A DNA stretch of 64,000 nucleotides from Caulobacter sp. UNC358MFTsu5.1 (GCF_000712075.1 NZ_JONW01000008.1:1-64000); one strand, 5' to 3'. Counted from the first letter of the stretch, positions 42,421 through 52,288 are shown. The notes: generated from the sequence alone by a model not told the origin. Program-made: numbers and translations.

Positions 42421-43929
42421 CTAGATCGGATCGGCCTTGCAGTGCCGGGCGATGAACTCGTCGTGCGTCAGCAGCCGGTCGGCGATGTGGTTCATCTTGT
42501 CCCGCACATTGGCCAGGGCCCGCTGGACGTCGGCCAGCGGCGGCACGTCGGCCAGGCGGTCGTAGTCGCGGGGCTCGACGCCCTGCCCCAGGAACACCGA
42601 CACCCAGCTGGGCTCGGCGAACAGCTGGTCGTCGAAGCGGGCGACCTTGCCGCGCTCGCGGAACAGCTCGATCTTGTGGGTCAGGCTGTCGGGCAGCGCC
42701 ATCCGCCGGCAGTAGCGCCACAGCTCGGAATCGTCGCGCTCGGTGGCGCGGTAGTGCAGGACGATGAAGTCGCGGATCTGCTCGTATTCGAGCTTCGACA
42801 GGCGATTGTACTCCTCGACCGCCGCCGGGTCGTGGTTCCGGGTGGGCAGCAGCGAGATCAGGCGCATCACGCCCGTCTGGATCAGGTGGATGCTGGTCGA
42901 TTCCAACGGCTCCATGAAGCCGCTGGCCAGGCCCAGGGCCACGACGTTCTTGTTCCAGGCCTGCTTGCGCCGGCCGGTGACGAAGCGCAGCAGCCGGGGC
43001 TCGGCGCGCGGCGCGCCGTCGAGGTTGGCCATCAGGGTGGCGGCGGCCTCGTCGTCACTGATGAACGGGCTGGAATAGACGTAGCCGTTGCCCGTGCGGT
43101 GCTGCAGCGGGATGCGCCACTGCCAGCCGGCGGTCCGGGCGGTCGAGCGCGTATAGGGCGTCAGCGGCGCGACGCTCTCGCAGGGCACGGCCAGGGCGCG
43201 GTCGCAGGGCAGCCAGTGCGTCCAGTCCTCGTAGCCGGACTTCAGCGTCTGCTCGATCAACAGCCCGCGGAAGCCCGAGCAGTCGATGAAGAAGTCGCCC
43301 TCGATCCGCTTGCCGCCCTCCAGCTCGACCGCCTCGATGAAGCCGTCGGACTGGCGCTGCTTGACCTCGACGATCTTGCCTTCGGTGCGCCGGACGCCGC
43401 GCTTCTCGGCGTAGTCGCGCAGGAAGCGGGCGTAGAGGCCGGCGTCGAAATGGTAGGCGTAGGCCAGCGGCGGCACGCCGGGCGGCAGCTCGCTGGGCGC
43501 GATGACGAACTTGCCCTTGCGCGCCGCGACCGCCGACATGGCGTAGTCGCAGATGTCGCTGGTGTCGCCGTGACGGCGCAGCCGCCCCCAGTAGTGATGG
43601 AACCCCACGCCCTCGATCGCCATGCCGATGGGGCCGAACGGGTGGATGTAGCTGTGCCCCAGCCGCCGCCAGTCGCGGAACTCGATGCCCAGCTTGAAGG
43701 TCGCCTGGGTCTTCTTGACGAAGTCGATCTCGTCGATGCCCAGCAGGCTGTTGAGGAACTGGATCGGCGGGATGGTGGCCTCGCCGACGCCGACCGTGCC
43801 GATCTCGTCGGACTCCACCAGCTCGATCTCGCCCACCCGGCCCTTCAGGGCGTGGGCCAGGGCGGCGGCCGCCATCCAGCCGGCCGTGCCTCCCCCGACG
43901 ATGACGAACTTGAGCGGCTGCTCGGTCAT
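42421..43929 (-). CDS. Flavin-dependent tryptophan halogenase family protein
   Basis: 502 residues. The N-terminal FAD motif is [16 protein letters not shown]. The family motif WQWRIP ([20 protein letters not shown]) is intact. The catalytic Lys79 (ATFKLGIEF) has the same number as in PrnA/RebH, and Glu343 ([11 protein letters not shown]) corresponds to the second catalytic acid. All residues needed for FADH2-dependent halogenation through a Lys-bound hypohalous acid are therefore present. It lies between the TonB receptor and GH35, with no peptide- or indole-biosynthesis genes nearby. Such receptor-linked halogenases (for example BrvH of Brevundimonas) have unknown natural substrates. No flavin reductase is adjacent. 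Confidence 0.9.
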   Translation of the reverse strand: MTEQPLKFVIVGGGTAGWMAAAALAHALKGRVGEIELVESDEIGTVGVGEATIPPIQFLNSLLGIDEIDFVKKTQATFKLGIEFRDWRRLGHSYIHPFGPIGMAIEGVGFHHYWGRLRRHGDTSDICDYAMSAVAARKGKFVIAPSELPPGVPPLAYAYHFDAGLYARFLRDYAEKRGVRRTEGKIVEVKQRQSDGFIEAVELEGGKRIEGDFFIDCSGFRGLLIEQTLKSGYEDWTHWLPCDRALAVPCESVAPLTPYTRSTARTAGWQWRIPLQHRTGNGYVYSSPFISDDEAAATLMANLDGAPRAEPRLLRFVTGRRKQAWNKNVVALGLASGFMEPLESTSIHLIQTGVMRLISLLPTRNHDPAAVEEYNRLSKLEYEQIRDFIVLHYRATERDDSELWRYCRRMALPDSLTHKIELFRERGKVARFDDQLFAEPSWVSVFLGQGVEPRDYDRLADVPPLADVQRALANVRDKMNHIADRLLTHDEFIARHCKADPI

Positions 43930-43994
43930 GGCGCGGATTTTCCGTCGTTGCGTGCTCGCGCAGGCTAGCGGGTTCCGCGGCCGGCGCGACGTAT

Positions 43995-44041
43995 AAAAAG
44001 GCCCCCGCCCCTTCCCGGATGACCGGGCCGGAACGGGGGCC
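43995..44041 (-). terminator. Rho-independent terminator after the large TonB receptor gene
   Basis: On the minus strand GGCCCCCG (44041-44034) pairs with CGGGGGCC (44007-44000) around an internally paired loop, followed by TTTTT (43999-43995). It lies 24 bases after the receptor stop, so the halogenase gene would need read-through or its own promoter. Confidence 0.75.
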
Positions 44042-44065
44042 GCTCAGGGTCTCGCGATCAGGACC

Positions 44066-46993
44066 TTAGAAGGTGCCGCGCAGGACGATCGAGTAGCGAC
44101 GATCGGCGACGACCCAGTTGTGCTTGGTCAGGCCTTCCTCGGGACGGCCGGGATAGCTGACCAGGATCCGGGTCTCGGAGTTCGTCAGGTTGGCCGCTTG
44201 GAAGCCGATCTTCAGCGCGTCGTTGACGGTGTAGAAGACCGAGCCGTCCAGCTGGCCGTAGTCGTCGTACCAGGCCGGGATGTTGATGTTCGCGGCCGTG
44301 GTCGTCAGCAGGTAGCGCTCACGCCAGTTGTAGGCCAAGCGGGCCGAAACCTTGCCCAGGTCGTACAGGCCGGCGACGTTGTAGCTGTTGGGCGACAGGC
44401 CCTCGAGCGGCATCTCGTCGTCGTGCGACGAGATGTTGCCGGTCTGGTTGGTGTCGTACGGGTTGGACGCCGCGTTGCGCGTGCCCTTGCTGTCGACGTG
44501 GGTGTAGTTGGCCTGCACGCCCAGGCCGCGCAGGGCGCCCGGCAGGAAGTCGAAGTACTGCTGGTAGGCGACTTCGAAGCCTTTGATGGTGCCGTGGCCG
44601 GCGTTGTACGGCTGGATCACCTGCACCGGACGGGTCACCCCGTTGTTGGTGAAGTTGATGACGGTCGAGCCGTTGGTGATGAAGTTGTAGATGTCCTTGT
44701 AGAACAGCGTCGCCGTCAGGCTGCCGGTCGAGTTGAAATACCACTCGTACGACAGATCGAACTGGGTCGAGCGCGTGGGCTTCAGGTCCGGGTTACCGGC
44801 GTTGGCGGTGTACTGGTAGACGCAGTTGGCCTGCGAACCGCCCGGGATGAAGCTCGAGCAAGTTCCGCCGGTGATGAACCCGTTGGTGGGCGCGATCGTG
44901 TAGTTCGGTTGCAGCTGCTGGAAGTCCGGACGGACGATGGCCTTGGCCGCCGCGAAGCGCACGAACATGTCCGGCGTGATCTTCAGGCGCACGTTCAGGC
45001 TGGGCAGGACGTTCACATAGTCCCGACCGCCCTTGTACGGGCTCTTGCCGCCGTTCGAGAACGCCTGGTCGGCGGCCGGAACGCTGGTGCTGCTGTTCGG
45101 CGTGAAGACCTGCAGGCCCTGGCTGGCGCTTTCGGTCTTGACGACGCGGACGCCGAAGTTGCCGTCGATCTCGCGATCGTCGCCCCACAGCGAGACGTCA
45201 TGGCCGAACCGCAGCAGGCCGAAGGCCGCCAGGGTCTCTTCCTTCTGGTGGTTGGTGCTGCCCTTGCCGCCGCACGAGCTCTGGTCCTCGAAGTCGCCGT
45301 TGAAGGGGCACCAGCTTCCGCCGTTCGCCTGGGCGATCCGGTACAGCAGCTTCGACGTGTCGCCGTAGTTGTTCACGAAGGCCGCGCTCGGCATGACGAA
45401 GGTCGCCGGCAGGTGGGCCTTGCCGCGGAAGTAGTTGTCGAACGGATACAGGCCGTAATAGCCCTGATAGCCGTCCAGCTGGTTGATCGACGGAGCCGAC
45501 CAGCTGGGGGCCACCGTGTCCCAGCGATACGAGGTTTCGCGGGTGGTGGCCTGACGGAAGGTGTGACGTACGCCGAAGCGGAACGACTTCAGCCAGCCGC
45601 CGTCGTCGAAGCGGTAGTCGCCGTCGAAGCGCTCGGCCCATTCGGCCGCTTCGTTGCGGTCGTGGTGGTCCATCGCCGCGACCAGGTAGTAGCTGGCCGG
45701 GTTGGACGTGAAGGCCGCGTCGTTGTTCATGGTGATCACCGGCAGGCTGCCGGTGAGGTCCAGGCTGGCCGGGGCGGCGTTGCCGTTCAGCGAGTTGAAC
45801 GCGGTGTTATCGACGGTCTTGGTCTTGGCGTAGACGTACTGGATGTCGCCCGAGAACGTCCACTTGTCGTTCGGCGTGTACTTCACGTTCAGGGCGTAGT
45901 CGGAGGTCACCGAGCTGCGGTCGGCGTAGCGGGTGTCGATCGTCGATGAGCCGAGGCTGGTGTTGTCCGTCTGGCTCTGGGCCAGTGTGCCCTTGATGAA
46001 ATGGCCGTTCGAATCGTAGGTGAAGTCCGTGCCGGCGGCGGGCCAGTTGGTCGAGCCGACGTTGAAGCCGACCGCGTGCTCGGTCGAGGCCTGCGAGGCC
46101 GACGAGCGCAGGAACTGCAGGCTGGCGTCCCACTGGTCGTTCGGGCGCCATTGCAGGGCGGCCGCGATGCCCTTGCGCTCGCGCTCGTAGTCCAGGGTGC
46201 GGTAGCCGAAGCCGCCGGGGACGTAGACCGTCTTGCCGGGCTGCAGGTCGGTCCGGGCGAAGAACGGGTCGACCGAGATGGTGTCGGTGCGGCTGGACAG
46301 CTTGGAGTCCGACAGGTCGATCAGGAAGCCGACCTCGCCGACGTTGGTGTCCCAACGGTTGCTGTAGAGCACCGAGCCGCTGGGCTGCCAGTTCTTGGAC
46401 AGGTCGCCCCAGCTGCTGTCGAGCGAATAGGCCAGGATGCGCTTGCCGCTGTCGAACGGCAGGCGGGTGCGCAGATTGACGGTGCCGCCGACGCCGCCTT
46501 CGATGATGTCGGCCGAGGGGTTCTTGTAGACGTCGACGCCGGACATCAGTTCGGGCGGCACGTCCTCGAAGCTCAGGGTGCGACCGGCCTTGGCCGAGAA
46601 GCTGTCGCGGCCGTTCAGTTCGCCGCGAACCCAGCTCAGGCCGCGAACCTGCACGCCGCTGCCTTCGACCGAGATGCGGTCGGCGTCGCGACCGTCGGCG
46701 GTGCGGCCGATGGTGACGCCCGAAACGCGCTGCAGGGCTTCGGTGACCGAACGGTCAGGAAGGGCGCCGATGTCGGTGGCGGTGATCGAGTCCACCAGCT
46801 GCTCGGCGTTCTGCTTCAGCTTCTGGGCCGATTGCAGGGCGGCGCGCTGGCCGGTGACGACGACTTCCTCGACCGTGTCGGCGGCCGGGGCGGGAGCCGC
46901 CTGGGCGAAGGCGACCGCGGGCAGGGCGCCGCAAAGGACAAGCGCCGAGGCGCCCATGAACATGACGTTGCGACGAGAATTACGAGGCGGCAT
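44066..46993 (-). CDS. TonB-dependent receptor, TonB-Xanth-Caul type, probable oligosaccharide importer
   Basis: 975 residues. A signal peptide ends near residue 30 (AVAFAQA), followed by a TonB box-like DTVEEVVVTGQR. The plug (about 50-190) includes the Xanthomonas-Caulobacter signature RVSGVTIGR and IEGGVGGTVNLRTRLPFD. A long barrel ends in RYSIVLRGTF with terminal Phe. This class is typical of plant-glycan loci. GGAAGGAAACCGG precedes the ATG. It is divergent from the sugar-acid dehydratase over a perfect 22-bp palindrome. Probable substrate: xyloglucan oligosaccharides, inferred from the neighbours. Confidence 0.94.
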   Translation of the reverse strand: MPPRNSRRNVMFMGASALVLCGALPAVAFAQAAPAPAADTVEEVVVTGQRAALQSAQKLKQNAEQLVDSITATDIGALPDRSVTEALQRVSGVTIGRTADGRDADRISVEGSGVQVRGLSWVRGELNGRDSFSAKAGRTLSFEDVPPELMSGVDVYKNPSADIIEGGVGGTVNLRTRLPFDSGKRILAYSLDSSWGDLSKNWQPSGSVLYSNRWDTNVGEVGFLIDLSDSKLSSRTDTISVDPFFARTDLQPGKTVYVPGGFGYRTLDYERERKGIAAALQWRPNDQWDASLQFLRSSASQASTEHAVGFNVGSTNWPAAGTDFTYDSNGHFIKGTLAQSQTDNTSLGSSTIDTRYADRSSVTSDYALNVKYTPNDKWTFSGDIQYVYAKTKTVDNTAFNSLNGNAAPASLDLTGSLPVITMNNDAAFTSNPASYYLVAAMDHHDRNEAAEWAERFDGDYRFDDGGWLKSFRFGVRHTFRQATTRETSYRWDTVAPSWSAPSINQLDGYQGYYGLYPFDNYFRGKAHLPATFVMPSAAFVNNYGDTSKLLYRIAQANGGSWCPFNGDFEDQSSCGGKGSTNHQKEETLAAFGLLRFGHDVSLWGDDREIDGNFGVRVVKTESASQGLQVFTPNSSTSVPAADQAFSNGGKSPYKGGRDYVNVLPSLNVRLKITPDMFVRFAAAKAIVRPDFQQLQPNYTIAPTNGFITGGTCSSFIPGGSQANCVYQYTANAGNPDLKPTRSTQFDLSYEWYFNSTGSLTATLFYKDIYNFITNGSTVINFTNNGVTRPVQVIQPYNAGHGTIKGFEVAYQQYFDFLPGALRGLGVQANYTHVDSKGTRNAASNPYDTNQTGNISSHDDEMPLEGLSPNSYNVAGLYDLGKVSARLAYNWRERYLLTTTAANINIPAWYDDYGQLDGSVFYTVNDALKIGFQAANLTNSETRILVSYPGRPEEGLTKHNWVVADRRYSIVLRGTF

Positions 46994-47119
46994 TCCGGTT
47001 TCCTTCCCCCAGATGAGATCCGTCCCAGCGCTCTAAGGGCGCCGGTGACGTGCGCCGCACGGGTAGCGGTCACACGATCTGAGGGGAGCTTTAGTCATAT
47101 AATTGAGACTTACAATACC

Positions 47120-47141
47120 AAATTGATAGCGCTATCAATTT
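47120..47141. promoter_or_regulatory. Perfect 22-bp palindromic operator in the receptor/dehydratase gap
   Basis: The core TTGATAGCGCTATCAA lies inside a 22-base perfect palindrome, about 127 bases from the receptor start and about 140 from the dehydratase start. CG-centred symmetry is typical of LacI-family operators, and the core fits TGAYARCGYTRTYA. An AT-rich stretch with TATACT (47218-47223) nearer the dehydratase may be its -10 region. Confidence 0.75.
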
Positions 47142-47278
47142 GAGCCGAAGGGCGCGACTTTTGCGCCACGCTGGCCTCAAACCCCTGTGAATCCACGACG
47201 TTTGCAACCATCATTATTATACTATAAATGAAGCTCCATCGGACGCGAGTAGCGCTGTCCGTGGCGTCAGGGAAGAAC

Positions 47279-49015
47279 ATGGGTCAGGGAAACGGGGGCG
47301 GCAGGTTCCGCAGCGGTCACAGCTACGGGAAGCTGGATCGTGACGGCTTTATCCATCGCAGCTGGATGAAGAGCCAGGGCCTGCCGGACGACGTGTTCGA
47401 CGGGCGGCCGGTGATCGGCATCTGCAACACGTGGTCGGAAATCACCCCCTGCAACGCGGGTCTGCGCGACATCGCCGAGCACGTGAAGCGCGGTGTCTGG
47501 GAAGCCGGCGGCCTGCCGCTGGAATTCCCCGCCATGTCGCTGGGCGAGACCCAGATGCGCCCCACCGCCATGCTGTTCCGCAACCTGCTGGCCATGGACG
47601 TCGAGGAGTCGATCCGCGGCAACCCGATCGACGGCGTCGTGCTGCTGGGCGGCTGCGACAAGACCACCCCGGGCCAGATGATGGGCGCGGCCAGCGTCGA
47701 CCTGCCCACCATCGTCGTCTCGACCGGCCCGATGCTGAACGGCAAGTTCCGCGGCAAGGACATCGGCTCGGGCACCGACGTCTGGAAGTTCTCCGAGGCC
47801 GTGCGGGCCGGCGAGATGACCCTGCCGGAGTTCATGTCGGCCGAGAGCGGCATGAGCCGCTCGCCCGGCACCTGCATGACCATGGGCACCGCCTCGACCA
47901 TGGCCGCCATCGTCGAGGCCATGGGCATGAGCCTGCCCTACAACGCCTCGATCCCGGCCGTGGACGCCCGCCGCGCGGCGATGGCCCACCACACCGGCCG
48001 GACCATCGTGCGCATGGTGCACGACGGCCTGACCATGTCGCAGGTGGTCACCCGCGCCGCCTTCGAGAACGCCCTGCGCGTGCACGCCGCGATCGGCGGC
48101 TCGACCAACGCCGTGGTCCACCTGCTGGCCCTGGCCGGCCGCCTGGGCGTCGAGCTGGCGCTGGAGGACTTCGACAACCTGTCGCGCGACGTGCCCCTGC
48201 TGGTCGACCTGCAGCCGTCGGGCCGCTTCCTGATGGAAGACCTGCACTACGCCGGCGGCCTGCCGGCGGTGATGAAGCAGATGGCGCCGTTCCTGAACCC
48301 CGAGGCCCTGACGGTCTCCGGTACGCGGATCGGCGAGCAGTACGAGAAGGCCGAGGTGTTCAACGCCGAGGTCATCCGCGGCCTGGAAGCCCCGGTGAAG
48401 CCCGACAGCGGCATCTGGGTGCTGCGCGGCAACCTCGCGCCCGGCGGGGCGGTGATCAAGCCCAGCGCCGCCAGCCCCGAGCTCTTGAGCCACAAGGGCA
48501 AGGCCGTGGTGTTCGAGACCATTGAGGACTTCAAGGCCCGCATCGACTCCCCCGAGCTGGAGGTCGACGAGACCTCGATCCTGGTGCTCAAGGGCTGTGG
48601 TCCCAAGGGCTATCCGGGCATGCCGGAAGTGGGCAACATGCCCCTGCCGACCAAGCTGCTGGAGAAGGGCGTCAAGGACATGGTCCGTATCAGCGACGCG
48701 CGGATGAGCGGCACGGCCTTCGGCACGGTGATCCTGCACGTCTCGCCCGAGTCCGACGCCGGCGGCCCGCTGGCCGTGGTCCGCAGCGGCGACGAGATCG
48801 AGCTGAACGGCCCCGCCCGCGCGCTGAACCTGCTGATCCCGGACGAGGAGCTGGCGGCGCGTCTGGCCGAGTGGAAGGCCAATCCGCCCGCGCCCAAGGC
48901 GACGCGCGGCTACGCCAAGCTCTACATCGACCACGTGCTGGGCGCCGACAAGGGCGCGGACCTGGACTTCCTGGTCGGGTCGAGCGGCTCGGTCGTCACG
49001 CGAGAATCGCACTGA
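47279..49015 (+). CDS. IlvD/Edd family sugar-acid dehydratase (galactonate/arabonate type)
   Basis: 578 residues. Three cysteines that would hold the Fe-S cluster are Cys58 (SEITPCN), Cys126 (LLGGCDKT) and Cys199 (SPGTCMT). Their 68- and 73-residue spacing equals that recalled for the [2Fe-2S] L-arabinonate dehydratase of Rhizobium (C59/C127/C200), which also takes D-galactonate and D-fuconate. With dgoK and dgoA directly downstream, D-galactonate to 2-keto-3-deoxy-galactonate is the likely reaction. The ATG at 47279 is chosen (AGGGAAG just upstream); the frame is open to 47228. The stop overlaps the dgoK start (TGATG). Confidence 0.9.
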   Translation: MGQGNGGGRFRSGHSYGKLDRDGFIHRSWMKSQGLPDDVFDGRPVIGICNTWSEITPCNAGLRDIAEHVKRGVWEAGGLPLEFPAMSLGETQMRPTAMLFRNLLAMDVEESIRGNPIDGVVLLGGCDKTTPGQMMGAASVDLPTIVVSTGPMLNGKFRGKDIGSGTDVWKFSEAVRAGEMTLPEFMSAESGMSRSPGTCMTMGTASTMAAIVEAMGMSLPYNASIPAVDARRAAMAHHTGRTIVRMVHDGLTMSQVVTRAAFENALRVHAAIGGSTNAVVHLLALAGRLGVELALEDFDNLSRDVPLLVDLQPSGRFLMEDLHYAGGLPAVMKQMAPFLNPEALTVSGTRIGEQYEKAEVFNAEVIRGLEAPVKPDSGIWVLRGNLAPGGAVIKPSAASPELLSHKGKAVVFETIEDFKARIDSPELEVDETSILVLKGCGPKGYPGMPEVGNMPLPTKLLEKGVKDMVRISDARMSGTAFGTVILHVSPESDAGGPLAVVRSGDEIELNGPARALNLLIPDEELAARLAEWKANPPAPKATRGYAKLYIDHVLGADKGADLDFLVGSSGSVVTRESH

Positions 49016-49953
49016 TGAATCCGATGGACAGCTCGGTCACGATCTTCGGCGACTGGGGCACCTCGCGTCTGCGGCTCTATCTGCGCCAGGGCAAGAGCGT
49101 GCTGGACCGCCGCGACGGACCGGGCATCGGGGCGCTGAACGGCGCCTCGCCGCGCGAGGCGTTCCTGGACCTGGTCGGCGACTGGCGCGAGGCCGGTCCC
49201 TCCCTGGCCCTGCTGTGCGGCATGGTCGGCTCGCGCAACGGCTGGCAGGAGGCGGCCTACGCCCCCTGCCCGGCCGGCGCCGCCGACGTCCGCGAGCGGC
49301 TGCTGCACCTCGACGCCGACGGCTTGCCCGTGGCCATCGTGCCGGGCCTGTCGTGCCGCAACGCCCTGGGCGGTCCGGACGTGATGCGCGGCGAGGAGAC
49401 CCAGATCCTGGGCGCCCTCGAACTGGACCCCGCCCTCAAGCATGGCCCCCATCTGTTGGCCCTGCCCGGCACCCACACCAAGTGGGTCGCGGTCGAGGAC
49501 GGCCGCATCGCCGGTTTCGTCACCGCGCCCGTCGGCGAGCTCTACGCCCTGCTGCGCGAGCACTCGATCCTGGCCAAGGCCGCGCCGGGTGATGAGCCGG
49601 AATCCGCCGAGGGCTTCGCCCTGGGCGTGACCCGCATCCGCGAGCAGGGCGCCGCGCGCCTGCCGCACCTGATCTTCGAGACCCGCAGCCGCCAGCTGAT
49701 CGACGGCCTGCCCAAGGCCGACGCCATGGGCTTCCTGTCGGGCCTGCTGCTGGCCGCCGACGTGGCGGCCACGGTCGACTGGTTCGGCGCCCTAGGCCAG
49801 GTCTCGCTGATCGGCGCGCCCGCCCTGAGCAGCCTTTACGCCCAGGCCATCGCCGCCTTCGGCGGGACCAGCGTGGCGGTCGACGGCGACTCCGCCGTCC
49901 TGGCCGGTCTTTCGGTCCTGTCGCCCACCCGTGGAGTACACGTCGTTGCCTAG
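49015..49953 (+). CDS. dgoK: 2-dehydro-3-deoxygalactonokinase
   Basis: 312 residues, DgoK family with an ASKHA kinase fold. The start has FGDWGTSRLRLYL (phosphate 1 motif), followed by LLCGMVGSRNGW, PGLSC, RGEETQILGAL, LLALPGTHTKWV and GFVTAPVGELYALL. It phosphorylates KDGal at O6 to give KDPGal. The ATG at 49015 overlaps the dehydratase stop; ATG 49024 is a possible alternative. Second gene of the galactonate operon. Confidence 0.94.
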   Translation: MNPMDSSVTIFGDWGTSRLRLYLRQGKSVLDRRDGPGIGALNGASPREAFLDLVGDWREAGPSLALLCGMVGSRNGWQEAAYAPCPAGAADVRERLLHLDADGLPVAIVPGLSCRNALGGPDVMRGEETQILGALELDPALKHGPHLLALPGTHTKWVAVEDGRIAGFVTAPVGELYALLREHSILAKAAPGDEPESAEGFALGVTRIREQGAARLPHLIFETRSRQLIDGLPKADAMGFLSGLLLAADVAATVDWFGALGQVSLIGAPALSSLYAQAIAAFGGTSVAVDGDSAVLAGLSVLSPTRGVHVVA

Positions 49954-50560
49954 CACGCCCCCCATCGTCGCCATCCTGCGCGGCGTGAAGCCCGACGAGG
50001 TCCTCGACATCGCCGCCGCCCTGGTCGAGGCCGGGATCGAGGCCATCGAGGTGCCGATGAACTCGCCCGAGCCGCTGGTTAGCATCGGCAAGCTGTGCGC
50101 CGCGTTCGGCGACAAGGCCCTGTGCGGGGCCGGCACGGTGCTGTCGCCCGAGGTCGTCGACCAGGTGGCCGGCGTCGGCGGCAAGCTGATCGTCACGCCC
50201 AACATCGACGTCGAGGTCATCCGCCACGCCGTGGGGCTGGGCCTGACCGTCATGCCCGGCTTCGCCACGCCCAGCGAGGCCTTCGCCGCCGTCAAGGCCG
50301 GCGCCCGCTCGCTGAAGCTGTTCCCAGCCGGCACCTTCGGCCCGGGCCACATCAAGGCCGTGCGCGACGTGCTGCCCAAGGACGTCAGCGTCTACGCCGT
50401 GGGCGGCGTCGGCGCGGCCAATCTGGAGCCCTGGATCAAGGCCGGCGTCGCCGGCATCGGCGTGGGCGGCGAGCTCTATCGTCCGGGCTACACGGCCGAA
50501 GAGGTCGGGGCCCGCGCCAAGGCCCTGGTGGCCGCCTGGACCGAACAGACCACCCAGTAA
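49946..50560 (+). CDS. dgoA: 2-dehydro-3-deoxy-6-phosphogalactonate aldolase
   Basis: About 204 residues, class I KDPG/KDPGal aldolase family. It has VAILRGVKPDEV, GIEAIEVPMNSPEPL, GAGTVLSPE, Schiff-base Lys in SLKLFPAGTFGP and GGVGAANLEPWI. It splits KDPGal to pyruvate and glyceraldehyde 3-phosphate. TTG at 49946 is favoured because GTGGAG stands 9 bases upstream. GTG at 49931 is an in-frame alternative that would add 5 residues but overlaps that ribosome site. Either start lies inside the end of dgoK, so the two are coupled. Confidence 0.92.
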   Translation: MPSTPPIVAILRGVKPDEVLDIAAALVEAGIEAIEVPMNSPEPLVSIGKLCAAFGDKALCGAGTVLSPEVVDQVAGVGGKLIVTPNIDVEVIRHAVGLGLTVMPGFATPSEAFAAVKAGARSLKLFPAGTFGPGHIKAVRDVLPKDVSVYAVGGVGAANLEPWIKAGVAGIGVGGELYRPGYTAEEVGARAKALVAAWTEQTTQ

Positions 50561-50607
50561 CGAGCGTCCGCGTCGGAACAAGAACACGGCCCAAAGGGGG
50601 GACCCCA

Positions 50608-52164
50608 GTGAGAACCATCGATTTCGTCATCCTGGCGATCTACGCCGTCGCCATCTTCGGCCTGGCCCAGTGGGTCTCCCGCGACAAGGGCGGCCACAAG
50701 AAGGACTCCACCGACTACTTCCTGGCCGGCAAGGCCCTGCCCTGGTGGGCGATCGGCGCCTCGCTGATCGCCGCCAACATCTCGGCCGAGCAGATCATCG
50801 GCATGAGCGGCTCGGGCTACGCCCTGGGCCTGGCCATCGCCTCCTACGAATGGATGGCGGCCCTGACCCTGCTGATCGTCGGGAAGTTCTTCCTGCCGAT
50901 CTTCCTGAAGAACAACATCAGCACCATGCCGCAGTTCCTGGAGCAGCGGTACGGACCCAGCGTGCGCAACCTGATGGCCTGGTTCTGGCTGGGCCTCTAC
51001 ATCTTCGTGAACCTGACCTCGATCCTGTGGCTGGGGTCGATCGCCGTGCACACGGTGACCGGCATCGACCAGATGCAGGCCCTGATCATCATCGGCGTCT
51101 TCGCCCTGGCCTATCAGCTGTGGGGCGGCCTGAAGGCCGTGGCCCTGACCGACATCGTCCAGGTGGCCCTGCTGGTCATGGGCGGCCTGATCATCGTCTA
51201 CCTGTCGCTGACCAAGATCGGCGGCGAAGGCGGCGCGGTGGCCGGCTTCACCCATCTGACCACCCAGTTCCCCGACCACTTCAAGATGATCCTCGACAAG
51301 TCGAGCCCGCACTACAAGGAACTGCCCGGCCTGTCGGTGCTGATCGGCGGCCTGTGGGTGATGAACGTCAGCTATTGGGGCTTCAACCAGTACATCATCC
51401 AGCGCGCGCTCGGCGCCAAGGACATCGCGGAGGCCCAGAAGGGCATCGCCTTCGCCGCCTATCTGAAGCTGCTGATGCCGGTGATCGTGGTCGTTCCGGG
51501 CCTGGCCGCCCTGGTCCTGGCGCCGGGTCTCGCCAAGCCCGACCAAGCCTATCCGGAGATGATGAAGCTGCTGCCGCCGGGCCTGCTGGGCCTGGTGTTC
51601 TCGGCCCTGGTCGCGGCGATCGTCGCGTCGCTGGCCGCCAAGATCAACTCGATCGCCACCATCTTCACCCTGGACATCTACGCCAAGGCCAAGAAGGACG
51701 CGTCGGAACAGCACCTGGTGCTGGTGGGCCGCATCACCGCCGTGGTCGCCGTGCTCGTCGGCATCGTGTCGGCGGGACCCCTGCTGGGCGGCGCCGACCA
51801 GGTGTTCCAGCGGATCCAAGAGTACACGGGCTTCTTCACCCCGGGCATCGTGGTGATCTTCATGCTGGGCCTGTTCTGGAAGCGCGCCACCACCGCCAGC
51901 GCCCTGGTGGCCACGGCCGGCTCGGTGATCCTGTCGCTGGCCCTGAAGTTCGGCATGCCCGACATGCCCTTCATGAACCGCGTCGGTCTGGTCTTCCTCC
52001 TGGCCCTGGCCGCCGCCGTCCTCGTCTCGCTGGTCGCGCCCCAGAAGAAGGAGGTCAACGTCGTGTCGCTGGAGGGGGTCAGCTACAAGACCACCACCGG
52101 CTTCAACATCGCCGGACTGGGCGTGATCGTGATCCTGATCGCGCTTTACGCCACCTGGTGGTGA
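50608..52164 (+). CDS. Sodium:solute symporter (SSS family), probable sugar transporter
   Basis: 518 residues with about 13-14 membrane helices. SSS hallmarks are DYFLAGKALPWWAIGASLIAA, SAEQIIGMSGSGYALG, YQLWGGLKAVALTD and ALVAAIVASLAAKINSIAT. The nearest known types are sodium/galactose or sodium/glucose cotransporters (vSGLT-like). The GTG start at 50608 follows a run of G (AAAGGGGGG). It lies 47 bases after dgoA. It probably brings a monosaccharide released in the periplasm (galactose or similar) across the inner membrane. A strong terminator follows. Confidence 0.93.
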   Translation: MRTIDFVILAIYAVAIFGLAQWVSRDKGGHKKDSTDYFLAGKALPWWAIGASLIAANISAEQIIGMSGSGYALGLAIASYEWMAALTLLIVGKFFLPIFLKNNISTMPQFLEQRYGPSVRNLMAWFWLGLYIFVNLTSILWLGSIAVHTVTGIDQMQALIIIGVFALAYQLWGGLKAVALTDIVQVALLVMGGLIIVYLSLTKIGGEGGAVAGFTHLTTQFPDHFKMILDKSSPHYKELPGLSVLIGGLWVMNVSYWGFNQYIIQRALGAKDIAEAQKGIAFAAYLKLLMPVIVVVPGLAALVLAPGLAKPDQAYPEMMKLLPPGLLGLVFSALVAAIVASLAAKINSIATIFTLDIYAKAKKDASEQHLVLVGRITAVVAVLVGIVSAGPLLGGADQVFQRIQEYTGFFTPGIVVIFMLGLFWKRATTASALVATAGSVILSLALKFGMPDMPFMNRVGLVFLLALAAAVLVSLVAPQKKEVNVVSLEGVSYKTTTGFNIAGLGVIVILIALYATWW

Positions 52165-52210
52165 CGTCGCCGACGGCGTGTCCACCGGTGTCCACGCATG
52201 TCTGAAGCGC

Positions 52211-52242
52211 AAAGCCCCGTCACGCGAGCGTGGCGGGGCTTT
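52211..52242 (+). terminator. Terminator after the galactonate operon
   Basis: AAAGCCCCGTCACG pairs with CGTGGCGGGGCTTT around CGAG, followed by TTCGTCTTT. It closes the dehydratase-dgoK-dgoA-symporter transcript. Confidence 0.85.
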
Positions 52243-52288
52243 CGTCTTTGACATGATTGTTCCGGGCGTGAACGAAGCACGCTACACA

